Below are positions 23,581-35,263 of a DNA stretch of 64,000 nt, piece by piece. A program made the translations under genes and the position numbers. Position 1 is the first letter of the stretch. Every line of letters begins with the position of its first letter. Under the pieces are notes generated by a model. The model worked only from the letters and a program-made list of their open reading frames with translations. It made no database searches and was not told the origin of the DNA. Source of the stretch: Liopterus haemorrhoidalis (taxonomy: Eukaryota; Arthropoda; Insecta; Coleoptera; Dytiscidae). The DNA lies in assembly GCA_963971575.1 (NCBI GenBank), contig OZ020624.1, forward strand, positions 1,245,001-1,309,000, given 5' to 3'.

Positions 23581-24429
23581 TAATTCACAAAAATAAAACA
23601 CAAATCAGAAAAAAGCACGTTTCTCCATTAAACAAAACAATATAACACTCGCATCTAAAAATCTATCGTAAAAATGTCTACAAATACCTTTCCAGTCGCT
23701 CCAATTTTGGTCTCCATGGAGCCCAAACACCAAAGTCTACACTATAACACATTTTTTCAAGTACTTTCTACACTTTTGTCACTCAAAAATGTCTAAAAAC
23801 TCCAGAAAAAATGCACTTGTCACTTGTAAGAATAACGCGTCCTATAAATCAAGATGGCTAACCCTGATAAAGCTCATTAACGAATATAGACATTAACAAT
23901 TAATAGATAAGGAACAAAATTGTTTAAAATAATTCTTAATGAGATTAAACACATACATTAATATGTTATCAATAATATACAGGTGGTTGATTTTATATTA
24001 ACAAATGCATAACTTTTTTATTATTGAAGATAGGGTATAAAGTTAAATTTGAAAGTTGCTTCATTCTAGATAATTTATAATCTTTATTAGTAAAATTGGA
24101 GGCCATATCTGTTTTTTTTTTCGGGCTCATATTTAATTTCTGCACGTTTCAGATGATTATAAAAATTGTTTATAAAATGACAAATATTTTTTATTCTATA
24201 TACTTTTTTAGGATTTTGTAGGTATGACCAAAAAACCCTTATACCGTCATTTTGTCGTCTGTCTGTCTGTCTGTTCGGTAAAAATTGTAGCCAAACGGCT
24301 AAACCTAGAGAGTTGAAATTTGGCATGCTTATACAATTCATTGACCCGCACATAGGAAAAACACTAAAACATCTAAAAAACATATCCCCCTAAAAATATA
24401 AAGAAATATGTGCTCATCGACAAAAAATA
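23581..24429. other. Spacer with a second GTCT tract
   Basis: (GTCT)4 at about 24257-24272, followed by CGGTAAAAATTGTAGCC, which differs from the repeat at 2190. No gene. Confidence 0.35.
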
Positions 24430-25250
24430 TATTTTTTTATTCTGAGTAGGGTATCAAATGAAAGGCCTTAGTACGTGGATTAACGATCAAAATTTTATTT
24501 TTGCAAAATAAATTATTTTGAAGTGATTTTTGCCAAAATTGTTCAAAAAATTTTTGTCCCACACCCTGTAGCCCAGATGGCTTAAACTAAAAATCTGAAA
24601 AAATTTTAAGTAATGTACATTGGTGTGAACCGAAATAGTACAACAGGAATTTTTGATCAGATTATGTTTATGGTTGTATGATTATGATGTATGGAAAATA
24701 ACGCATTTTTTGTGTTTTTAACTAAAATATGTTAAATATTTAATTCGCTATGTAACACAGTAAATAAGTAGGCGCTCGTAGCGTCGTTACTTCGTAATTT
24801 GCAAACTACAGTTCGATTCCTGTCAATTTTATTTTGTTTTTTTTTTTGCATTTTTATTTTGTTTAAATTATTTTGTCAAAATTCTAGTTATATTTTGGTA
24901 AATGTTGCATTTAATTTTTAAATGCGTAAATTTAATAACCAGTAGGAAGTGTTGAAATTATAATTTAATTCTATTTTTGAATGTATACGAAGTCAGAGGG
25001 GCGGAGCTTATGATGTAAGCAACCAATGGAAGCCATAAGCGCAATTTTCAAAATCTTAATTAACATTGCTATATAAAAAAAATTACTGCACATATTTAGA
25101 AACTTAAATAATGGTATTAGGCATTTGAATTAAAATTCATAAAAAAATATTTTGACATAAAATTTGTTTTGGCATCCCAAATAATCATCATTCAGTTACT
25201 AAATACCTGTGAAACCATAAAATATGTGAAAATTCACACTTCACATCAAT
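24430..25250 (+). repeat. Second copy of the 0.85-kb repeat with tRNA-like core
   Basis: Collinear with 11755-12640. The tRNA-like part is here at about 24768-24825, with box-B-like AGTTCGATTCC at 24810-24820. It ends with the hairpin terminus at 25225-25250. Confidence 0.7.
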
Positions 25251-25450
25251 TTTTTAATGACGTAATTTACAATATTTGTGAAAATTGTGAATTAAAAAAA
25301 ATCACAACTCAAAAACGGTTAGAGATAGCAACCTCCGGTTGGAATTTTTGAGTTCTCCGTAGTTTATTTAGTCTAGAAAAAATTTGGGGCTTTAATCGTT
25401 TAACGTGTTTTGATATTATGACAATTTTTTTTTATGGTATAATTTACACA
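25250..25450 (+). repeat. Single unit of the 178-bp repeat
   Basis: TTTACAATATTTGTGAAAAT through CGTTTAACGTGTTTTGATAT; one unit adjoining the tRNA-like repeat. Confidence 0.75.
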
Positions 25451-26790
25451 AGGAACTTAAAAAGTCCCCTTATAATTCTCAGCAATTCGTCTAAAGCTAT
25501 AAGCAAAATAATTTGTACGGACGTAAAATGTATATATTTGAAAGAGGCCATATTCATTAATACAGTTTTATTTTATCAAAATGAGTCGTTACTATCGAGT
25601 TTAAAAATAGACTGGCGTGATAATGAAAAATTGCTTTGCAACTGTTTTACTAGTATCACATACTATGACAAATAGTACCTGTACACAGTACTAGATGACG
25701 CGTTGGTGTTTCTTTATTTTTATAGAGCTGAACAAAATCAACGAGAATTCTTTTTTATTATTCATTTTTAGTTTTTTAGAAAAAAGAAAACATAATAGTG
25801 GACATCTTATTTGTCTTGACATTTTAACTGGTTAACCTATATATAAGCATTCATAATGCAACCTAATTAATTTTGTAAAAATCTTCCCCTGTTATGTTCG
25901 TTGTCCCTCCATCTTGTGGGGAATTCATGAATTAATTATTGATAAGTTAATTTGATACCCGTAGTTATTTCCTGCTTTATTAATTATATCTTGCGTTAAC
26001 TTCCATGTTGTTCTATAATTAATCTGCTACAAGTCAGCGTCAACGTACTAACTCAATCGGGCCATTTCATTCACAGGAAAATACTCAATGTTAGATTAGA
26101 TTAGGCGCAAATAGCTATCGTTGCTGTGCGCCAAAGATTTTAACTAACCCAATGACATGAACTTCTTGTTACTTAAAAATTATGTCAATTTAAAAATACA
26201 AAAAAAGTTGAATTTTTAATTATCCAGCTGTACGATTTCTTGGTGTCAGTGCAAATTGTTTAAAGGCCCAACCAGTTTGTGTATTTGTATCTACCTGGGT
26301 AATTCGGGAACAAAGGCTGATCCATTTCTAAGAACCAGTAGAGCAGGGTTGTTTTATTGTCCACTGCCCCCTTATAATCTCACCCCATCTCACTCCAACA
26401 TTGGAACCTCTCTATTATCTCTAAGACCCCTACCTGGAAATTAGATCTCTTAACACCACGTGGAAAGGTTAGGTTAGTTTTTTAAAGATTTATATCTAGA
26501 AAAAAATGGAGTTTTTGCTTCAGATCTTAACACTTCAAATACATGGTCCTGTTAATGCCGAATTAACCTAGTAGCGATTAGTTAATTATCGAATAAGTGG
26601 AATTTTATGTAAAACACTTGCTTGGATGTGTTCCTTGCCTTCTTGAAGTTGAGCAAGTTTTGCCACGAAGTTAGCATTAAATATTGTAGTCATTCCATGT
26701 CATATTGATTGGGATAACAAAATGCACAGTTTGGTTGTGGATTGTCATCATATTTACTTTGCAGATATAAGCAAAGGCTGATCTGCAGTA
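25451..26790. other. Spacer, no gene recognised
   Basis: Two ORFs of 62 and 85 codons have no clear motif. Confidence 0.3.
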
Positions 26791-26793
26791 TAT

Positions 26794-26990
26794 TACTCCA
26801 TCCGTCCGAAAATTTCGTATACATATTGATTTTTTTCTTGTCCGAAAATATACATTTACAATTTTAATTAATTGGAATGATATTATTTATGGAATAGTTA
26901 CATATGTCTAGTAAAACAAAGAATAACTTGACATAACGTTGACAAAACTCGTCGCTTCGCAACTCGTTTTAATATAATAAGGTATTTTTT
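26794..26990 (+). repeat. Repeat starting ACTCCATCCGTCCGAAAAT
   Basis: Shared with 50366-50480 over about 110 bp (TATACATTTACAATTTTAAT, then AATGATRTTATTTATGRAAT). The left end resembles Stowaway-type termini. Confidence 0.5.
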
Positions 26991-27030
26991 ATAATTTTCA
27001 GTTTTTTTGTAAATAATTTGGTTACATGTA

Positions 27031-27544
27031 CAGTGGGTGGCCAAATTATTAGGGACAGTGCAGATTTTTTGTAAATTTCAAATGAATTTAATGAGGAAAT
27101 AAGTGGCTTTAGGTCTCGTATTTATTTTTATTCATTAGAGTGCTTTATTTAGAATATAAAACAACATAATTGATTATTCATAATCATTTATTTTTGTATA
27201 AAAAGTGTTAATTTAACCAATTAAGTAAAATCTTAATATTTTGCAATGCCACCCTTTGCTGCGATTGCGGCTTCCAGGGCGTTTGGGCATGCTTTCTATG
27301 CAGACTTTTGCGTTGTGTCGGAGATTGGGGTTGTGATGCCACTCTCTGATAAGGGTTTCTGTAAATTGCCGCTTGGTGGTGATGATTACTTTGGCGATCT
27401 TCCGCTTTTTAAAATAATAATGATACCAGCAACAAGAATATAGAAGAAAAATGATTTAAAAACAAGTTATTTTCTCACAAAATGCATTTAAACTTGAAAA
27501 TTACAGGGGTGGTGTGCTGTCCCTAATAATTTGGCCACCCACTG
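27031..27544 (-). mobile_element. Tc1-like non-autonomous element, 28-bp perfect inverted repeats
   Basis: CAGTGGGTGGCCAAATTATT opens the element and its exact complement closes it (28 bp identical), with TA on both sides (27029-27030, 27545-27546). 514 bp. It keeps the C-terminal end of a transposase on the minus strand. Confidence 0.92.
27232..27330 (-). pseudogene. Tc1 transposase C-terminal remnant
   Basis: The minus frame reads KACPNALEAAIAAKGGIAKY followed by a stop. This corresponds to the C-terminus of Tc1 transposases, where RVxAVIxAKGGxTxY is typical. The catalytic core is absent. Confidence 0.7.
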
Positions 27545-27559
27545 TATATATAGTATAGT

Positions 27560-28580
27560 CGTTTTTTAATTAATTTAAGCACTAAAATTTCACCTATACT
27601 TGTTATTCAGTAATACGAAGTAATTGCCTCCTAAATTTGAACTGTCGGTAGTTGTTTCGTTGTTCGAGAGAGGCGCTGATGAATACTTATCATAATTTTA
27701 ATTTTTTTTTGAAATGCGTCTTGAAATTATCATTTTTACTGCAAAAATGTTTTCATCCTGCTTTCATCCTATAATAATCACTTATATAAAGAAATAATAT
27801 ATTAAAATTACATCTGGGTAAAAAGACAAACAGTGCACAAGGTATAGACTACAGTCTACTAATTTAAGAGCTCTGAACTCAGCTTTAGGAGTGTATAATG
27901 TAGAACAGATTTAACCCAAGACAATGCTATGGTGTTGTTAGCAATTTGAGTGCCATTATCGTGGTATTGCAACAATTATTTTATTATTCTAATTTTGAGA
28001 TGATCCTACCAGTTATCTGGTGCTTTCGAATAATCGTTTTGATGGTGGAATGTGCATCATAGTAAAGCGATGAAAATATTCCAAGTTATCAATGGACAAA
28101 CACTTTTATTCTTTAATTTTTTTCTACCAATTGTCTTCTTGTTATTTAATAGTTTTTATTTGTGAGTAGTGTGGTATGTTCTGACCCCAGTGCTGTTCAT
28201 TCATCGTTGCTCGATGTGATGACGTCAGATGCAACGTCATTTCCGTCCCCGTATCCAAATGATTTCGCGTGTATATCTGTTGAACGTGGTGACACTGCAT
28301 GTGGTCAATGATAAAAGCTTTTATAGATTTGATGGATTGTGGTAAAAAGACAGACTAATAAGTACAAAAAATTTGTTTAAATTTTTAAATATTTAAGAGC
28401 GAAGAGCGAATTCTGGATGCATTTGGTGTTGGGAAGGCTTACGGGCTTGAACCTGAATCCATGTCAATAATATTTGAATTAAAATTGATTGAAGTAAATT
28501 ATAAAATAATATGGATCATCTTTTTTATCTTTTTTTAAATATTCAATGCGTGTGGAAACCGTAAGCATACCTTGTTTTTA
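27560..28580. other. Spacer, no gene recognised
   Basis: A short GC-richer part near 28190-28290 has TGATGACGTCAGATGCAACG (a CRE-like palindrome). No gene was seen. Confidence 0.3.
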
Positions 28581-28585
28581 TTATA

Positions 28586-31338
28586 GGGTCATTCCACGTC
28601 AAGTGGTCTAATTTTTGAGAGAGTCCCTGCTCGACCATCTCCAATTTTGTTGAAACTTTATGGGTGTATACATATATGTTTGAAATGATGATCTGTAAAG
28701 TTTTAGCTCCATATGTAGTATAGGTGGGACACCAGGGGCTTGCCTATGGAACTCATTCGGCCGTGGTGTGGCTCGTTCGTTAATAATCGGCAAAGTTTCA
28801 CATGCTGCTGTTGGACAACTAAAGCAGCTAGCACCATGAAATTGCACACTCTTGTTCAACTTTTTGTGTTGAACACAAAAACTCTAGTGTCAAAGCTTAT
28901 TAATGTGTGTATTTGACACAATATGACCTGGAAGTGGCCGAAAAAATTCATCGTAATGAGTTTTTGCCATACTTTGACTTTCCATAACTTAATGAAAAAA
29001 GCTTTTGACAACTTTATCTCAAACCAGCTTATTATTCATATGAACATCAAAGCATTGCATAAGTATTAGCTTCCATGTTCATTTGCTTGCTAAAATATTT
29101 GCCTGCAAAAATGCCACCGAAGTCAAAATGAGCAAATCTGACCTATTTTCAGAGCTAAATATCACAAAATGGGTCACCTTCGATTTTATTTTTTCTACCA
29201 CCATTGGATAGAGCAGGTTTTTTGCTGCTAGAATAAGCTTTTTTCATTTTGGAGTCTTTCTGTTTAAGGTGCAAAAAATGACTTTAAACATGATGCTCAT
29301 ATTCGCGCAAAACGGAAAGTTCGGAAAATGTACTTTTCACATGCCTTCATTATTAAGACCACTCTAACCAGCAGATAAAACTAATTCAAATCTGGGAGGT
29401 CAAATACAAAAATAGTGTGTTAAGATAAAGCCATTCACCTGTCCCAGTGACATGTGAAACTGCAGAAGGAGCTTCATAACTGTAGAATCAAGCCCAACTT
29501 TTCTAAAACCACAATTTTAAAATAAAAGATCTTATATAATTAGTTGTCTGGCCAATTTATGAGCCCTGTTGCATTTTAAAACTGTTTTAAGTTGAAACTC
29601 TTAGGCTTAGTTGCATAATGATACATTTTCAATTAAACTTTGTCAAAATTTGAGCTTCAAAATCAAATCCTACAAAAGGAATAATTAACGTTTCCTGTTT
29701 CTTGTGTGGGGTAAATTTTTTTGCTGTCAAACAAATTTTAATAATTGTTTTAATATAATGTATCGTGCAAAATTATTTTGAATATAACAATTACTTGTTT
29801 TTCAGAATATTGGATATTTTATTGAATCATATATTGTTTTATTGCAATCTTTGTTTATGGAATTACAAAATTGTGGAGGCGATCTTGCTCCTTGCAGCAT
29901 CGGCCGTGTGGAGAATTCCACTTGCCATTTAACATCCTATTCAAGCAGAAAAGAGTTGAAATTAATAAAAAACTTTGAATTAAATGAGCAATTATTAATT
30001 AGCCAGCGTTCTGGATTGAAGTTCGACGAAACATCAGAAATTTGTCTGCATCATGAAGCTTTGCTTTTGACAAAATTTGAATTTTTGCAAAGGTCATGTT
30101 GTAATCCTTTTCAAAAGAAGAATCACATCGTGAAGAAGGGTTTACGAGCAATTGATTTGTCAACTGCAAATCAGTTGAAGGACTTAACAAGGTGTGACAT
30201 AAGGCCTGGTGAAAAACTATGTCCCTCCTGCAGAAAACAGTTTACAGAAAGTAAATCAACAGTAGCATCAGCTTCATCGGAATCAAACTGTGGTGAGGAA
30301 CTGGAGGTTTCTGAAAAATTGAATGCCAGTTTAACGGCTATTGGTGTTTCTCCTCTAAAATTCTCCTCAAAATATAAACTGGTTGGTCAGGGTTGAAATT
30401 TATGATGCAAAAAAGCATGGCTTATGCTAATCACGGTGAAGTTTCCCGTCCAGTTTCACATTCAAATGTCACTGTGACAGATGAATGGCTCTGTAATCTT
30501 CCCACATATTTTTTGTGTTTGACCCCCCAAATTTGAATTAGTTTGCCAAATATTTATCTGCTGGTTAGAGTGGTCTTAATAATGAAGACATGTGAAATGT
30601 ACATTTTCCGAACTTTCCGTTTTGCCCGAATATGAGCATCATGTTTAAAGTCATTTTTTGCATCTTAAACAGAAAGACTCCAAAATGAAAAAAGCTTATT
30701 CTAGCAGCAAAAAACCTGCTCTATCCAATGGTGGTAGAAAAAATAAAATCGAAGGTGACCCATTTTGTGATATTTAGCTCTGAAAATAGGTCAGATTTGC
30801 TCATTTTGACTTTGGTGGCATTTTTGCAGGCAAATATCTTAGCAAGCAAATGAACATGGAAGCTTATACTTATGCAATGCTTTGATGTTCATATGAATAA
30901 TAAGCTGGTTTGAAATAAAGCTGTCAAAAGCTTTTCTCATTAAGTTATGGAAAGTCAAAGTATGGCTTAAACTCATTACGATGAATTTTTTTTGGCCACT
31001 TCCAGGTCATATTGTGTCAAGTACACACATTAATAAGCTTTGATACTATAGTTTTTGTGTTCAGCAGAAAAAGTTGAACAAGAGTATGCAATTTCAGAGT
31101 GCTAGCTGCTTTAGTTGTGCAACAGAAGCATGTGAAACTTTGTCGATTATTGACGAACGAGCCACAATACGGCCTACAGACTTCCATAGGCAACCCCCTG
31201 GTGCCCCACCTATACTACATATGGAGCTAAAACTTTACAGATCATCATTTCAAACATATATGTATACACCCATAAAGTTTCAGCAAAATTGGAGATGGTC
31301 GAGCAGGGACCCCTAGACCACTTGACATGGAATGACCC
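28586..31338 (+). mobile_element. 2.75-kb DNA element with inverted arms of about 870 bp and an internal cysteine-rich ORF
   Basis: The left arm (28586-29465) and right arm (30455-31338) are inverted copies at roughly 90 percent identity by eye. The outer ends are GGGTCATTCCACGTCAAGTG and its complement. TATA flanks both sides (28582-28585, 31339-31342), so the duplication is TA or TATA. The unique centre holds one ORF with an intron-acceptor-like site before it. Superfamily not assigned: the termini do not match those I can recall for hAT, piggyBac or Harbinger. Confidence 0.85.
29857..30396 (+). CDS. Unrecognised cysteine/histidine-rich protein inside the long-armed element
   Basis: 179 codons from ATG at 29857; the open frame reaches back to a TTTTTCAG acceptor-like site at about 29797-29804, so this may be an internal exon. 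The middle has ICLHHEALLLTKFEF, then RSCCNPF, then KGLRAIDLSTANQLKD, and finally GEKLCPSCRKQF. The Cys and His residues could bind zinc. The C-terminal third is Ser- and Glu-rich. I recall similar Cys-Cys-Asn/Asp-Pro-Phe proteins among uncharacterised invertebrate transposon ORFs but cannot name a family. It has no visible catalytic triad, so it is either an accessory protein or the N-terminal part of a longer transposase whose rest is lost. Confidence 0.55.
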   Translation: MELQNCGGDLAPCSIGRVENSTCHLTSYSSRKELKLIKNFELNEQLLISQRSGLKFDETSEICLHHEALLLTKFEFLQRSCCNPFQKKNHIVKKGLRAIDLSTANQLKDLTRCDIRPGEKLCPSCRKQFTESKSTVASASSESNCGEELEVSEKLNASLTAIGVSPLKFSSKYKLVGQG

Positions 31339-31574
31339 TATACTGAATATTTTTTGTTCATTCACAAAAATAATTACTTTAGGATATTCTAAAAATAACA
31401 CTGAAAAAAAAAATAATTGCGATACAATTTTAACAAAAATAACAACAAAAACTCGTATGCGTGACGGTATCTTTTGTGTTATACAAAAATAAATAGAATA
31501 AAATGTATTTCCACCCAGTTTATACTTTCTAAATACGAAGTAAACAAAGTAATACAACTATAAATAGAATTGCA

Positions 31575-31970
31575 AAACTTTATTTGCGAAAATATTTTTG
31601 TAAAATTTTTCGTTTTATCAAAAAATATCTCAAATAAAAGTTATTAGTTATTCAAAATTCTTAAACTCGACACGAGTAAACTCCTTTTTCTAGTCAACCG
31701 AATTTTTTTTTACCAAAAGTTGATCAACTCTTGCCTTTGATGGCAGAAGCTTAAATATGAAGTTTCATGAAAATCATTTCAGCCGAATTTGCTCTCCACG
31801 TGTACACAAACAGACAGACAGACGAACGGACAGACAGACAGACCGACAGACATCATGCTAAAAATAGTCAAAACGTTATGTAGGGAGCTCAATTCGTGGA
31901 GATCCATCGAAATGTCAAAATCGGTATAATCACAATACCTCCCTTATATATGTTGGCGGTCGGTAAAAAG
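31575..31970 (-). repeat. Microsatellite-bearing repeat, partial copy
   Basis: Minus-orientation copy with (CAGA)n near 31810-31855 and the end CCCTTATATATGTTGGCGGT near 31942-31961. Confidence 0.75.
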
Positions 31971-32248
31971 AAAATGTTAATAAATAAATTGCAGTATAGA
32001 TCTTGGAAACCAATCGACGCAAATTACGTACGATGCGGTAAATTGTAGCTATTTAATTTTAGTAAAGAACACGTTTATAGAACATACAATATTATTTTTG
32101 AAGATCGGCATAAAACAATTATCCCGTATAACTATCATTACATTGTTAAACTACAAAAGAACTAGAGTTCATGTTTACAACCACGTTGTAAACAGTCAAC
32201 GGTCAGTGGCGCATACATACGTTTAAGTACTAACTATAAATAATTATA

Positions 32249-32993
32249 CAGGGGATGTTTCCTAAACTCTGGAAATTGTGCTATAATTAAATTACGCAGA
32301 ACTTATAGGCAATGTTATTGGTGCCAGACAAGTCTTGACATGTTTATGCAACTATCTAGTGCAATATTGTTCAGTCGGATTTAGGTGTTCGACTGATATA
32401 GACGCACTGTTTTTGTAACCATGGAAGACGCAGCAAAATCTCAAAGAGCAATAATTTTCTTTTTGTGGAAAGAAGGTGTGAAAACATCAGAAATTATTCA
32501 GCGTCTGCAAGGAGTATTTGGTGAGTCTGCAAAAACCAAAAGTACTGTTTATCGGTGGATCGATCGTTTTAAAACCGGTAGAACATCACTAGAAGACGAT
32601 CCACGCAGTGGGCGCCCAAGCACGTCGGTAAATGAAAGAAACATTACTGCCGTCGAAGACCTACTGAAAGAGGACAGGCGAATGACTCTTCGTCAAATTA
32701 GTGTGCGCCTAGGGATAGGTACACGACAAGTTCATGACATCTTGCATGATTGTTTGGGCGTTAGCAAGGTTTCGCTGCGCTGGGTGCCAAGGCTGTTGGG
32801 ACCAGAACAGAAACTTAATAGGAGACACCGAAAAAGTTCTTTGAGGACGGCTTAAAAAAATTAGTTTATCGTTGGGAGCAATGTATTCAGTTAAATGATG
32901 ATTATGTTGAAATACTACATTGTAATATTGACGAAAATTAACAAAATAATAAAAATTATAGCTAAATTCCCAGAACTTTGGAAACATCCCTCG
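32249..32993 (+). mobile_element. Internally deleted mariner element
   Basis: Ends CAGGGGATGTTTCC and GGAAACATCCCTCG, flanked by TA (32247-32248, 32994-32995). 745 bp against about 1.3 kb for a full mariner. An internal deletion removed the catalytic region. Confidence 0.87.
32421..32855 (+). pseudogene. mariner transposase, N-terminal DNA-binding half only
   Basis: 144 codons. Two helix-turn-helix regions are visible: the first around residues 10-60 with STVYRWIDRFKTGRTSLEDD, the second with RRMTLRQISVRLGIGTRQVH. Then RWVPRLLGPEQK ends abruptly. Directly after, in another frame (about 32837-32910), FFEDGLKKLVYRWEQCIQLN is the normal C-terminus of mariner transposases. All three catalytic aspartates are gone. 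The remaining open frame could give a DNA-binding-only protein. Confidence 0.85.
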
Positions 32994-32995
32994 TA

Positions 32996-33580
32996 CTTGT
33001 TTTTGTTAATCCTTTAAGTAAGATGCGTAATGTGAGAAACTAATCCCTATGGGTTGACACTCCTAGTTATATCACTTCTATTGTAATTTTATGAGTTCCC
33101 TAACTTTTATTATTTTATTGCGATCTTCAAAACTAATTTGGTACGGCCTATATACCTTAATTCTCAATTATTACAATACTGTATATCCCAGACTTCTCTA
33201 AAATAATATTAGTAAGAAACTGAAGTCTCTGCATTCGAGGCATCCGTTAACTGAACAATGTTTGGTTAGGCACTTCTCATAAATTCATCTTTTGCAGCTT
33301 CTTAGCCCCAGGCTGGTTTTCATTTGCATTGTTCGTGCTTCTATAGAACTTTCCTCGGGGGTGCATTCACTACTGATTTATGATCTAACAATACTATTCA
33401 TTTTGATCTTTTCTCTTCCTATTGCAATACTCTTAAAGATTGTTTTTCAATAACGAACTGCACCAACAAACATTTTAAAAATAACTTCAGTTCGAAGCTT
33501 TTCTTTTTGTTTTATTAATTTCGTCGTTATAAGCGATAAGGCCCACGTATAAAATGTTTCTGGCAGGGATGTCTCGTTAT
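32996..33580. other. Spacer, no gene recognised
   Basis: Nothing supportable seen. Confidence 0.3.
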
Positions 33581-33585
33581 TAATA

Positions 33586-34164
33586 CCCTTTTCACACTAG
33601 AACTTTAAGATCGGATGTTAAAGTGAATGTATCTTTAAACGCTAATGTGAAACCGTATGGCCTCGTCTAAATACAAGCGATGTTTAAGACAGAGATCTGC
33701 GTCTTAAATTTCGTCCGCATTGCAAACTTAATTTCTATTATAAAAAAATACTCCTTGAATTTGTGCTGTCAACATTTTATATTATCATAGACAAGAATAC
33801 TGTATTATATCGACGTTATAAGAAGTTTATACTTATTGTTATAATAAAATTATTTATTTTAATAATGTGTTTAATAAAATACAGAGCTACAATAATTGAG
33901 ATAAAATGTATCGACTTACATGTTAATACAGGTGTAATATATTCTTTATTGTAGAATGAAATATCCTTATTTGTTTATAATAATTCAAAATGTGCGTCTG
34001 CGCAGACAGTTCAAAACTGGTAATTTCATGACGGTAACTTAAGGACAAAATTACTGTAGCTGATGACAGCACCGGAGATTTAAATATCAAGTGTGAAAGC
34101 ATACCGATGTTAAACATCGGGAAACTTTAAGTTCACTCGTCTTTAAGTTCTAGTGTGAAAAGGA
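33586..34164 (-). mobile_element. Second copy of the CCCTTTTCACACTAG MITE, inverted
   Basis: Flanked by TA (33584-33585, 34165-34166). Reads as the reverse complement of 12971-13570 with few differences, including the shared 63-codon ORF (33763-33954, plus). Confidence 0.88.
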
Positions 34165-34166
34165 TA

Positions 34167-34560
34167 TAAACGATATCCACTGTAAATATATTTTAAATGG
34201 ACAAAATGAACATGCTTACAACAGTTGCTCGTATATTGCTGATAATAATTTCATTCATAATTTTTTTATTATTTAATTTATTATGCATGAGTTGTATGCA
34301 TATTGTTAACATTGAAAAATGGCAACCATCCGGATTCTTGCATCCACTTTAATAATATCTTATTAAAAAATCATATATGTATAAAAACTTTTTAAGATTA
34401 ATGAACTTAATTTAATTATAATATGTAAGTATTATATTTTAATTAATTGTTCAAATTTTCTTTAATTAACATCAGAAATTATTATCTTAGAAAGGAATGG
34501 GTTAACTGGCCACCATTACAAAAAAAAAAAAAATACTTACATATTTATTTATTTCACATT
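34167..34560. other. AT-rich spacer
   Basis: Nothing recognised. Confidence 0.3.
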
Positions 34561-34562
34561 TA

Positions 34563-34702
34563 TGGATTTTGCTAGTAAGGTAATTAGCCAGGACAATTCT
34601 AATTTTTCATAATGAAAATTCCATGCCTGAACGGGGTTCGAAATCGAGACTTAGCAACGCAGGACACGTGTGTTGCCATTACGCTACACCAGTGAGCTAA
34701 AT
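34563..34702 (-). mobile_element. tRNA-derived SINE
   Basis: On the minus strand an A-box-like TGGTGTAGCGTAATGG is followed about 40 bases later by box-B-like GATTTCGAACCCC; the body then reads AATTGTCCTGGCTAATTACC. The same body occurs at 37455-37500 on the plus strand. Head plus shared body marks a SINE. Confidence 0.7.
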
Positions 34703-34710
34703 TTATTACA

Positions 34711-35215
34711 AAAAAATCAGCTGTGGCCACCACAGGACCGACCGCCATCATATAGTACTTGTATAAAATACATTCTAGCAGCAGAGTAGAAATAACTTGT
34801 CCTATTATTTTCTAACAGAGATATTATTTATCATAACCATGGAAACGTTACATATAAGTATGAAAAAAAAGATAATTTTTCAAAATTTCTTCGTTTTATC
34901 AAAAAATGTCTCAAATAAAAGTTGTTTGTTAGATATTGCTTTTATAGCAACTTTTGTTAAAAAAATTTTTTCGAAATATTTTTCTGTCGCTAAATATTCT
35001 CAAAAATCTTAAAATCGACACGAGTGAACTCCCATTTCTAGTCAACCGATTTTTACCAAAAGTTGATCAACTCATACCATTGTTGCCAAAAAGTTAAATA
35101 CGAAGTTTCATAAAAATCCTTCTGGCCGAATTTGCTCTAGACGTGTACACAGACAGACGGACGGACAGACAGACCGACGGACATCATGCTAAAAATAGTC
35201 AAAACGTTATGTGAA
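34711..35215 (-). repeat. Microsatellite-bearing repeat, reverse copy of an inverted pair
   Basis: From AATCAGCTGTGGCCACCACA through (CAGA)n near 35150-35175 to CAAAACGTTATGT, where it switches abruptly to a forward copy. Confidence 0.8.
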
Positions 35216-35263
35216 AAATTTTTCGAAATTTTTTCTAAATACCTTTTTTTTCATACTTATATG

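Noticed and set aside
26256..26444. 62-codon ORF with GNSGTKADPF, weakly like an RNase H motif
   Set aside because: The match is a few residues only and no neighbouring LINE domain was found.
31210..31557. 115-codon minus-strand ORF
   Set aside because: Runs from flanking DNA into the right arm of the long-armed element; the arm has no coding match in the left copy.
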